DNA of 64,000 bases, taken from contig LLEY01000067.1 of NCBI GenBank assembly GCA_001414485.1, forward strand, positions 1-64,000, given 5' to 3'. Source of the stretch: Calycina herbarum (lineage: Eukaryota > Ascomycota > Leotiomycetes > Helotiales > Pezizellaceae). The notes under the pieces were generated by a model. That model ran no database searches. It saw only the letters and a list, made by a program, of their open reading frames with translations, and was not told where the DNA came from. Shown in pieces: positions 33,655 through 43,489 of the stretch (positions within the stretch are counted from its first letter, which is position 1; each line of letters starts with the position of its first letter). The translations under genes were made by a program, and so were the position numbers.

Positions 33655-34330
33655 ATGAAACTATCGAGATGGACAAATTCCCAGCCTACCTTTGGACCAA
33701 AAACAAGATTCATCTACTTTGATTGCTTCCCGGCGGATCTGAGACTCGAGATCTGGGTTCACGCGACGCTAGCACCATATATTGTAAAGCCCAGCCAGTA
33801 TTCCTATACCACAAGACCTGTACCTGCGGTATTGCATCCTTGCAGTGAGTTGAGAGAGGTGTTTCTACACTGATCTGACATTGTTAAGCCACATTTAACC
33901 TACAAGCTTGTTAGTCGATGTTGTATTGATGGCAGGGCAGCCAAATTATTCTTTTCCCTGGAGCAAGATGTACTCTGGATCCAACATATGAGTTTCACAA
34001 ATAGTAAGTCTTCATGGACCCTATCATGTTAAAATAATCAATAATACTAAAACTCATTGTTTAGGACTTGGCTTCCGAAACCCACTGCCTGAACTTCAAA
34101 TCTTGTTTGTCAATTATCGCGATGTTAACAAATTAATCAAGAAGCCATGTACCCTGGGCGAACTCTCGCACCTCCGTACATTAGGAATTTGGTTGCCACT
34201 TGAAAACAAATTGCCCCGGCAACATTCGATTTGATTGAACAAGCACTTCAACCTATTTGTAACACTATTTTGCAATCTCACACCTAGACGGCTACGGAAC
34301 AACAATCTTCTGGAAACAAAAGATTACTTC
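33655..34330 (+). pseudogene. 2EXR-domain gene remnant 2
   Basis: Encodes TRFIYFDCFPADLRLEIW followed by PVPAVLHPCSELREVF, the same order of blocks as the remnant at 31592. A stop then interrupts, the reading continues as LTYKLVSRCCIDG...FFSLEQDVLWI after the break, and an LRTLGIW-like block follows a GT...AG junction near 34007-34066. A second, independently decayed copy of the same family 2 kb away. Confidence 0.55.
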
Positions 34331-34943
34331 GCATTGTGTGGGTCAGTAAAAATGAGAAGGGAATACTTGAAGATTTCTCCAATGGGTCCAGAATGACGTT
34401 TGACGACCAAGAAGACCTAACAAACCCGAGAGCCTACAGACCACAACCTCATAGACAACGACGTTATGTATAGTCACTTGGACGTTGTTCAAGTTTTCAA
34501 ATAGGGGTGTAGTCCTCGCCAAATCTGTTGGTCCTCATCATGTCTGACTCTCTCCGCTTTTCATTGTCGGTAAGCATTTCTTGAACATGTGTTTCAGAGA
34601 CCATTGCGATGGTTTATAATTCTATGAACATATATTTGAACCTTGGCTTTGTCAATTTTTCCAATCTTTATACGACTCAAGATGCAGTAGCGATATCGAA
34701 GGGAATTGAATTAATGCAAACAATGAACGTGCAAATCTGATAGAACCATAAGGTGTACTCGGGACTCTTGTGTTTCTCATGGTCACTATATATTCGTCTC
34801 ATATCTCTGTCCCCTTTCATACATCTATACGATTTCCGAAGTACAAGTCCTCCATGGAATTTAAGCACAAACGAGATAACTATTCAATTTTGTACCTTCA
34901 CTCTCACTTGGTCTTTCCTCTTTCACCCGAGCTTTGTAGTCAT
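34331..34943. other. intergenic, nothing recognised
   Basis: No supported ORF between the 2EXR remnant and the 3' end of the 7TM gene. Confidence 0.4.
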
Positions 34944-36210
34944 TCAATCAATATCCACTGTAGTCGTTAAAGAAATAGTGTTAGGTTGGTACTTGTCCCG
35001 GACCTTTTTGCTTTCCTCGGCGGGACTTGAAACGGTGCCTTTGTATTCTCCGCCAAGTGGGTTGTATGGCCCACCTTCCTTCAGTTCGATATTGGAACCG
35101 CTGGCATGTTTCCCAGACGACCCCGTGCCCCAGGAAGACAATATGTTGCGTAGCGACGTGGGAATAATAGATCGTGTGAGAATCGGCTTCAATAGTGGTA
35201 AGTTTCCGCACAGAACTGCTGAAGAAATAGAGATGGTTGACCAAATAGGGCCCCGGATTATGAGATCTACACAGTATAGTAAGTCAGCTGGATAAAATTA
35301 TCATCGAGGGTATGTCAATGGCGTACCGTCTGGGTCGTTGGGGTGGTAGAGATAGACTATCCGAAGAATTGATGTGACACAAACACTTTTTGCCAAGTTC
35401 ATGTTAGTAAAGCGTGCAGTAAGTAACAAGTGTAAGAAAGGGTGGAATTCTAGTTACTTACAAGCCACCAAGCATGAAAATAGAGCTCAACAATATCTTC
35501 TGTCTCCTCCTAAGTTTCAAATTACGAATCATCCGGACCGGCAAGCATATAAGCGCGATATCCATGGCCGCATTCGTAACCTCATAGCCGAGGATAAAAC
35601 TTGGTAAATTGATACAACTACCAGGAATGGCTGTATCCCATGCTTTGTGAATAGGAAGGCATTGGAAAATTGTGACAAGCACGGAAGCAATGAACCATGC
35701 GCAGCACAGTGATCCCACAACAAAAGCCTGGCGACGAAAAAGTGGTGTGGTAAATATTTTGGAATAAAAGAAAAGGAGCGAAAGTTTGACCGAAATATTT
35801 GCGATCTCGAAAATTATACCAGCAAAATAGGCAAACTAGCAGAAGAAGTTAGCAAGACATCCTCTATTCAAGACCGAGTTGGGTGACAATACTGTAGCTA
35901 TCTCCAGAATGATTTCTGGAGTGAGGACTGAAGTGAACATTTGTGCAGAACCGAGATATAAAACTGTTTGGATCGCTTTAGCTATGGTTTCTGCGCCAAA
36001 TGTTTCTCAGGGTTACATACGATGAGTAACTATTCCAATATAAGCAATGACTGCTGCCCACGCAACGAGCATACACCCGTCATCCCAGCCGAAGTTGGTT
36101 CCCTTCCGTGCCTTGGCCAAAAATCTGAGCAGTACAGCAAGCGTAACAACAACGAGACAAACGAGATGGAGTGCAATGGTACCACGTGAAGACTTGTCCA
36201 ACTCAACCAT
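34944..36210 (-). CDS. SAT4/rhodopsin-type 7TM integral membrane protein
   Basis: Five exons: 36210-36021, 35963-35893, 35835-35462, 35385-35327 and 35287-34944, 345 residues. Introns of 57, 57, 76 and 39 nt keep the frame; the last is unusually short. Family landmarks: the first two helices with FGWDDGCMLVAWAA, the VKLSLLFFYSKIF helix, CCAWFIASVLVTIFQCLPIHKAWD, a further helix starting MDIALICLPVRMI, and IRGPIWSTISISSAVLCGNLPLLKP before a polar, Ser/Gly-rich tail. This fungal rhodopsin-like family includes PTH11-related receptors, but the CFEM domain of true PTH11 is absent. Ligand and role are unknown. Confidence 0.75.
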
Positions 36211-36429
36211 CGCGTGAAGATATATGTTGACTGAAGAGTTGCAGTAGATAGTCCGAAAGTATATATTTTGCGGGTTACTTGTGTACCTCGTTCGACATTG
36301 GGAGTTTCTTACGCATTCCCTCCGCAATAGCAAAGCACCCAGTAATAACAAAGTACGAACATAGTAGTCTTGGATTAGGCTGTTTAGGTCAAGGAGCATG
36401 CATCCTGCACGTCGGTTGCTGATTATAGT

Positions 36430-37330
36430 GTAGTGCTAAAACGGCATTACAGCGATAATAGTCTCCTGCAGACTTGGGCACCGATATTATCGATGGGATA
36501 TCAGGGGTAATATAATAATAATCGTATCGTATTAAGTAAGCTGATAATATATCGGATTTCTAACAATAACTGATAATATATTAATAATCGTCGCTAAGCT
36601 ATAATAAGGCCTAGAAAAATATATATCTAAGCTTATTAGCTAATAGAATTGCTTTATTTACTAGTACTCGAGCTGTTTTAAGATTTATTCTTATAACTTC
36701 AAATAATACTAGTTTAATCTTAAAATCACTATATTAATAATACTTAGACTTAGATACTAATACTATTAATAAAATATTAAGAGAGTCTCTAATAATTATT
36801 ATATTAAGTTATATAATCGCTAAATAGTAAATCTATACTAATAGCTAATAGAATCTATAAGCTCGACTTTAAGTAAAGTTATATACTTAGTATTAATATA
36901 ATACTATAATATAAGTAAGTACTTAGCTCTTTTAAAGTATTTAATCTAGATTTATAAATATAGTATTTATATAATATAAGAAGTATATATTATTAGTATT
37001 ATATCTTATTTTTCTTCTTTAAAAGTATATTCTTAGTTACTTTTCTCTATAGTATAAAGGCTTTTAATTTAATAATATTTCTTAATTATAATAATTTTAT
37101 TTAATATTTCTAGATTCTAGAAAGATATAGATTATTATTTAAAGCTAATTAGAAAACTATATTTATATAAGTAGGTTTACTAGGCTTTATTCTCTATATA
37201 TTCAAATACTCTTTTATAGGTTCTAGTTTAACTACTATTATATTTGACAAGGGTATACTTTTACCTACTTAGGGTGATATCATCAGGTTAAGAGTACTGG
37301 TATATTAACCCTGTACTAACGCCGAAGATT
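36430..37330. mobile_element. AT-rich relic, possibly a RIP-degraded element
   Basis: About 850 bp with strongly raised A+T and TA-step density, bounded by normal sequence. CAGGGGTAATATA at 36502 and TATATTAACCCTG ending at 37313 form an imperfect inverted pair of the CAG-starting hAT style, but no 8-bp duplication flanks them. No coding remnant could be read. Confidence 0.35.
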
Positions 37331-37690
37331 TACTTGCTACGCCTCCCGTTATGTCCCAGCCCAGATCGCGAATTGATTCTCGGAAGAGGGACCAGCGCCC
37401 CACCACTGCAGAGGACCCACCAACAAATTATGCACACCAACCTCCTTCGAACTACGAACGTTGGCAACAATCCTTCGGGATAAACCGGAGACTGAAGTCA
37501 CGACCTGCCAGTTCGGGGTGGTGGTACAATGGGTAAATGAATCCAGCTTGGCTCGAATGTACTCGCCTGGCTCGTACATACCGTTGTCAGAAACGGTGCA
37601 TGTCACTAAGTGAGTTTCGTTAGAGATTCCCCAACGTTCCTATCCGCATTTTTATCCTCTCCAAAAGATTACACGCCTCAGTGACGAAAA

Positions 37691-39054
37691 ATGGCAAATA
37701 TTCAACCTTTCGTGTTTCAAATTCTTGAATCGGATTTCAACAAGCTGCGACAAAAGCTCGCTTTCTCGACTTTTCCAGACGAGCTGGACGAGGCGGGGTG
37801 GGAATATGGGGCACCCTTGAAAGATGTCAAGCGTTTAGCTGAGTATTGGCGGGATAGTTTCGATTGGAAAGCTATGGAGAACAAGATCAACAGTTTACCA
37901 AACTATACTTCAACTATTGAGATTGATGGGTTTGATCCATTGAATGTCCACTTTCTCCACGTGAAAGCCCCAACAGAAGATGCAATACCGCTGCTTTTCG
38001 TACACGGGTGTCCGTTACTCGGGTCCATTTATGTCGAAGTTGCTGACGGATTTTAGGGCCTGGGAGCTTTTTAGAGGCCGAAAAACTTCTGCCACTATTG
38101 ACAAACGGCAGCAAAATGAATGGAGTGACTTTCCATGTTGTTGCACCTTCGCTTCCAAACCATGTGTTCTCTTCTGCGGTATCAAAAAAAGGGTTCGGAT
38201 TAGGACACTATGCTGAGACCTGCCATAAACTAATGCTCAACTTGGGGTATGAACAATATGCCAGCGTAGGAGGGGATTGGGTAAGAGCACCTTTCTGTAA
38301 AAGGAAATTCACTAATGGTGACGAATTTAGGGATCTACAATCACCCGAATTATGTCACAGCGCTATCCTTCATCCTTGAAAGCATGTTATCTAAATCTTG
38401 TTCCATCTACACCACCCTCTCCAACCAAACCATGGGCCTTCATTCCATTTCTGGTGCGTCATATTCTCGGGTTTTACACGCCAGCTGAAAAGGCGGGGTT
38501 GGCTCGGTCACAGGAGTTTCAAAAAACAGGCATGGGTTATTACCAAGAACAAACCACAAAACCACAAACAATAGGATACTCGCTTTCTGATAGCCCAGTT
38601 GGCCTTCTGGCCTGGATTTACGAGAAGATGCGAGATTGGTCTGATGACTACCCGTGGACAGATGAAGAAATTTGCATATGGGTCAGTCTGTACTGGTTCA
38701 GCTTTGCGGGCCCTACGGCCAGTCTTCGAATGTATTATGAAGCTACAAGAGGAGAGTTTCCGGCCAAGGCTGGTGGTTATGTGCCCAATGTGAAGCTGGT
38801 AAGAAATCCAATGGTACGTATTTATTGCAGAATTCGCTGACACCCAAAAGGGCCTGGCGTACTTTCCAAAGGATATCTTCCGGCTGCCTAAGGCTTGGGG
38901 TTCTTCACTCGGCCAAGTTGTTTTCGAACATGAGCACGAGTCTGGTGGCCATTTTGCAGCATGGGAGAGACCTGAAGCAGTCGCGGAGGACCTGAAAAAC
39001 ATGTTTGGGAAAGATGGTGGGGCACATGGCGCTGTCCAACCCACCAAGAAGTGA
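37691..39054 (+). CDS. epoxide hydrolase (EHN/alpha-beta hydrolase)
   Basis: Four exons: 37691-38009, 38057-38280, 38331-38798 and 38851-39054, 404 residues. The first intron uses an uncommon GTCCGT donor but restores HGWPGSF. An N-terminal EHN-type domain (about 1-95) precedes the hydrolase fold. Oxyanion motif HGWPG at 105-109, nucleophile Asp180 in GGDWGS and catalytic His371 in SGGHFAAWE are present. The enzyme class opens epoxides to vicinal diols. The Leu-Gly-Leu-Ala-Tyr-Phe-Pro-Lys segment and length are normal for the microsomal-type family. It is 112 bp from the end of a convergent P450 gene, which could supply epoxides; this link is inference. Confidence 0.85.
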
Positions 39055-39165
39055 GTGGATTGGATATTGTAATGCACTTGACGAAAGATTTTTCTTGGAT
39101 ATTGGGTCGAACTAATTCGGATATTTTCTTCTAATTACTGCTGAACTTTCCGTGAATAATATCGC

Positions 39166-40788
39166 CTAGTTCCTGGACCGTAATTCCACCAAGACAGGTT
39201 CTTTCTGAACAACAAGATATGTCTTCTGATCTTGCCAGCACAATGGTCGACTCTTGCGATCTGATCTGATGTGAAAATTGTATATGACGCTTGCAATTAT
39301 AATCCGTAACTCAAACCAAGCCAAATTCTCGCCAAGACAACGCCGAAAACCCATCCCGAACGGGTTCATAGCTGCGGGATTGTGGTTCGCAATCTTGGCT
39401 GGTCTTGATTCCAACCATCTCTCAGGGAGGAATTCGTTTGGAAGAGAAAATTGCTGTTGAGAAAAATGCAATGTGAGGGGATGGACTGACACTCGAACCT
39501 AGAAGGATGGTTTAGATGTATGTTATTCAAAAGGAGAACGGAAAATTACCCTTTCGGGAATGTAGTAGCCGCAAACGAGTGCACCACCATCTGGAACAAT
39601 TCTGGAGTTTCCAGCCGGTGTCGGATTGCACATTCGTAGACCTTCTTTTATGACAGCGTTAAGGTAGGGGAGATCCTTGAGGGCCTCCATTGTAATGGGT
39701 TTGTCGTCCCCAAAATTTTGAAATATTTCGGCTTCGAGAGTTTGCAGCACAAGAGGGTGATGAACTAGATTGTGGGTAATTCCCGAAAGTGCTGTAGTAG
39801 ACGTTTCACCTCCAGCAATAATTAATAAAGCAAAATTGGAGTATATCTCATCGAGTGACAAGTTTCTGAAGTTTTCCTTGTTACTCAGGAGTGGTGTCAT
39901 AAAGTCCCTCTCTTTTCTTTCAAGACTCATGCGCCGTGAAATTTTGTCCACAGAGTGTTGATAGTGGTATTGTTGAATCTGCATTAAGCTGGGCATTGTA
40001 ATCTTCAACGCAGTCCGAAGAATCCAATGTAGCCAAGGATAGTACTTGACGGCAGTGTCGATTGTGGCAGCCTTCACGTAATTTGTGCCCAAGGAGACCC
40101 ATCTGTGGTCCCTTCCACTTTGTAAACAACCAAATGGCTCTCCAAATCCAAGATCACCAAAAATGTCAAATGTGACGAAGCTGTACCATTTTACCATATC
40201 AATCGCATTACCCATGCTTTTCTCGCTAAGGAGACGGAGTTGCTGAATGAACAATTCAACATTCTTCTGGACAACTGGTTCTTGTGCTCGGATTGACTTG
40301 TCCGTAAAACTTTTCTCCAATACGCGTCTCATTCTACTGTGTTGCGAATCGTCCGAGGTTGTAACAATTGAATCCGCTGGTTGTGATTCTGGTCGACTGA
40401 AGAAAATTGGATTCCGAGGAAAGCTCTTGCCGCTGGAGCGAATTTGATGAATGTCATGCCAAGCTCTAGGGTCGGAGAACGAAAGTTCGTCTGGTGCCAC
40501 TCTAATAATGTCGCCGTACTTCTGGTGAAGCTCTCGAATGGTTTGTGCATACCTCCCTTGGGTCATGGTGATCGCAAATGGGACCCGGCTGACTGCCCAT
40601 AACTTCGGGCCGGGAAATCTCGAAAGAGGACTCCAAAACAGCTGGTAGAAAAAATAGAGTGCTACATACTGTAGCAACAAACAACATTAGGCCTTCTTCC
40701 ATTTCACCTCGAAGGAACAACTCACCGTTAATAAAATGAGAAATATTGAAACTATGTAGAACTGAAATTGTGGATAGAAGAGCGTCAT
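39166..40788 (-). CDS. cytochrome P450, CYP65-like
   Basis: Three exons: 40788-40726, 40668-39550 and 39498-39166, 504 residues. The short first exon supplies the start ATG and a membrane helix (FYIVSIFLILL); without it the long frame has no ATG. Hinge RFPGPK, I-helix AGGETSTT (from about 306), K-helix EGLR, and haem loop FGMGFRRCLGENLAW with Cys448 are all standard. The sequence resembles the isotrichodermin C-15 hydroxylase-type CYP65 group often found in sesquiterpenoid or polyketide pathways. Expected in the ER. Convergent with the epoxide hydrolase. Its promoter is interrupted 179 bp upstream by a Tc1-like element. Confidence 0.87.
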
Positions 40789-40966
40789 TACTTCGTTCTT
40801 CTGTTGAGATGACAAGTAAGTTTAGTGATTTATTGGAATGATTCGCGGAACTGAGTGATGTTTAGGGAGCAAATTGAGAGTAAAAGTGTAGCAGCAGCCA
40901 ATGGTGGGAAGCTGTCAATTACGAGAACATTCTTCCCCCCACCAAACACCAGGCATCAGGGTAATA

Positions 40967-42293
40967 CTTCGTCACAGGCATAACAATTACTGCAGAACCC
41001 ACTTTTGCAAGGGGGGTAAACAAGGGGTTTGGATAGGCGTTAAATTAGTGTTTTAGTGTAGTACGAGGCTAATTTCCAGGGGTATTTTAGTGCTGCTTTT
41101 TCGCCCACTTTGAGGCTATTCACAAGTCTAATTCACTTCTCTTTCTTTCACAATGGAGGTTCATGTTCCTACTCCAAAAACAAAGCGCTATAAGGCTCCT
41201 GAGCTTACAAGGGATGCTCGACTCCAAGTTTCTACACTCTTTTTTATCGCAGGATAGACGAGAGACGACATATGCCTCTAGACTGGCTATACGTACGACC
41301 AAGTATGCTGGGCTTTGCGTCACCGGCTTACCCCCCAGAAGAACAAGATAGGACGCAGGGTTTTAGTAAACACTCCTCGTCGTAAGGAGCTTGTGGAGTG
41401 GGTGACAGCCAATAAGACGAACCGGGAGACGCTATGGAGGGAGATTCCAGCCATTCTTAAGTGGAACTGTGGAGAAAGAGCGATCCGGACAGCTCTTCAA
41501 AGAGAAGGCTTTACCCGTTGCGTACAGCGTAAGAAGTGCGTCTTGACGGCCGACCATGCAGCGGATCGGTTAGCGTGGGCGTTAGAGCATGTGGACTGGG
41601 AGGATGAGGACTGGGATCGGGTCCTCTTTACTGACGAAACGTGGGCTTAACCTGGACGGCATACCAGGGTCTGGGTATCGAGGAGGGCTGGCGAGCAAGA
41701 CCATCAGGGCTGTGTAGGAGAACGTCATCAACGCAAGATTGGGTGGATGTTCTGGGGTGGGATATGTGGTCGGTTAGGCAGGGTAGAGGGGATGTTTTGG
41801 GAGAAGGGGTGGGAAAACATCAATGCCGGTTCCTACTCTGGGATTATTCTCCCTGTTGTTGACTCGCTTATGCGCCGATACCCCTGGATGGAGTTCTAAC
41901 AAGATAACGCTAAGGGGCATGCTGCAAAGTTTGCTCTTGAGGTCCTTGAGATAGGGATCGAGCCTATGCCGTGGCCAGCAAACTCTCCTGACTTAAAACC
42001 GATAGAGACTTTGTGGGATTGGATGAAGGACTATATCCAAGAACACTACCCAAGAGTACATAGCTCCTATCCTCGACTTAGGAGAGCAGTTCAAGAAGCT
42101 TGGGAGTCTATCTCAAAGGACAGAGTAGCAGCCTTAATCCGTATAACGCACCAAAGATGCCTTGACGTAATAGCAGTAGATGGCTGGTACACAAAGTGGT
42201 AAAACAGCATTGCAATAAAAACCCTTGAAATCACCCTTGTTTACCCCCCTTGCAAAAGTGGGTTCTGCAGTAATTTTTATGCCTGCGGCGAAG
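40967..42293 (+). mobile_element. decayed Tc1/mariner-type transposon
   Basis: 1327 bp between TA dinucleotides (40965-40966 and 42294-42295). Long inverted ends start CTTCG-C-CAGGCATAA and run through CTGCAGAACCCACTTTTGC and a G6 tract, in total about 65 bp with few mismatches. Length and TA target fit Tc1-like elements. The interior holds a broken transposase (41155-42202). It is not AT-flooded like the island to its right, so it has suffered much less RIP or arrived later. Confidence 0.85.
41155..42202 (+). pseudogene. Tc1-type DDE transposase, broken
   Basis: A helix-turn-helix-like start, one frameshift near 41250-41300, then a long frame with LFTDETW (first Asp), QDNAKGH (second Asp) and NSPDLKPIE (third acidic residue), the catalytic triad of Tc1/IS630 transposases. 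In-frame TAA codons at 41648-41650 and 41897-41899 both occur where a CAA would fit, as expected from CpA to TpA change. Non-functional. Confidence 0.8.
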
Positions 42294-42295
42294 TA

Positions 42296-42839
42296 AGTTT
42301 GCAGGAGGAGACGCCCCTGAAACAACAAATTAATTTGCGATAAGTGGAGTTTTCGTTGCCTGATTTCCAACTTAGTTTATCTCCAGCCCGATGCAAACGC
42401 CCATCAATAGGGTAGCACCAACACTAATAAGACCGAGAATGTTTCAAAATTGCGGCACGAATTTATCCACTGCACTGCCACCATCAACCAACAAGGGTTA
42501 TTATGATGAACGTCAGTTTCCGTTGACGATAATCCAACAGTTCTATATTGAAGTGATAGGCAAATACATATGCAGCAACACACCATATGTTCGGGTAAAT
42601 AGATACTCTCCTTGTCATGCATGGTTCTTGTCCACATTTGATTCTTCAGCACAGCAACCATGCTTGTCACCAACATGTTACGCGCCTCAAATTGACAACA
42701 TCGGTACGGCCATATGGTGTTACCAAGGCTAAGTTAATGTGGGGACAGCTTCTTTCTTAACTTTTTCGTAAAAATCCTTATCTTCTCTTGGAAATACTAG
42801 TCGGCTTATACGTGTTAAGTAGTGATAAGTGGTATCCAG
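42296..42839. other. boundary region between genes and AT-rich island
   Basis: ORFs on both strands (42391-42732 plus, 42404-42676 minus) overlap and show no domains. Base composition changes sharply at about 42840. Confidence 0.4.
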
Positions 42840-43027
42840 GTTATTAGATTAGCGAATTAATAATTTTAATTTCTTTTACCTCTTCTACTAAGAAAGCCTA
42901 CCTAGTAAAATAGCCTAGCTATATAAAATAATTTTATTACTTTATAACTACTAGTTATATTACTCTCTCTCTTATTCTCTAGAGGTTATAAGCTCTTATA
43001 TCTTCTAGAGCGTCTTAAAGATTCTAG
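42840..43027 (-). mobile_element. Gypsy copy B, 3' end (chromodomain tail)
   Basis: Read on the minus strand, the sequence next to the copy A target site continues the chromodomain of copy B in the same frame: the two halves meet around a position where W has become a stop, followed by NL-DALEDIRAYNL. No LTR for copy B could be identified between here and the gene-bearing DNA, so its 3' end is truncated or unrecognisable. Confidence 0.6.
43023..43027 (+). repeat. 5-bp target-site duplication of copy A, left
   Basis: TCTAG, repeated at 49734-49738 immediately outside the other LTR. Confidence 0.75.
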
Positions 43028-43489
43028 TATTATAAATTATATACTAGTATATAACTAGTGAAAGTCTAGGCGACGCTCTAATAAGACAAGCACTATTAGA
43101 ACCCGGAAGAGGAAAGAAGGATTAAATATATTAGATATATAATCTATAGATTTTATTATAGTTATATTATATAACTCGGTTAGAAGTAGTTAAGTAATAG
43201 AGTCTAGTTTCTAGGAGCCTGGAATTAGAGTTAGACTTTATATTCAGGACTCCTACTAAGTAGGACTCTAAACATAAACGAAAGGTTCTATATAAGACTA
43301 GCACGTCTGTTATTAGATAGAAGCTTCGTACTTAACTTTAGTTATTAATCTTATTATCTTATTTAATATCTTTAATATAAGTAACGAGTTTACTTCTAAG
43401 TAAATAACCTAGCGTATCTCTACTTCTTACTTATATACTAACCCTCGAGACTTAGTTACTTTTGTTTAGTCTATTTAAGTTTCGTTATA
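43028..43489 (+). repeat. 5' LTR of copy A
   Basis: 462 bp, nearly identical to 49274-49733. It starts TATTATAA and ends CGTTATA, i.e. the canonical TG...CA ends changed to TA...TA, as RIP on both strands would do. Confidence 0.8.

Noticed and set aside
36502..37313. Firm hAT assignment for the AT-rich block
   Set aside because: The inverted ends are imperfect and the flanking octamers (TGGGATAT and TACTAACG) do not match, so only a weak call was kept.
37980..38216. Apparent frameshift in the epoxide hydrolase
   Set aside because: Removal of a 47-nt GT...AG intron (38010-38056) restores the HGWPG frame, so no defect is needed.
40502..40720. 72-codon minus ORF as the N-terminus of the CYP65-like P450
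   Set aside because: It is out of frame with the P450; a short upstream exon at 40788-40726 gives an ATG and the expected membrane helix.
3806..40788. A complete secondary-metabolite gene cluster
   Set aside because: No backbone synthase was seen and gene orientations and spacing show no operon-like block; kept only as a speculative finding.
42391..42732. 113-codon plus ORF and its minus-strand counterpart
   Set aside because: Mutually antisense, no domain, next to transposon ends; probably non-coding.
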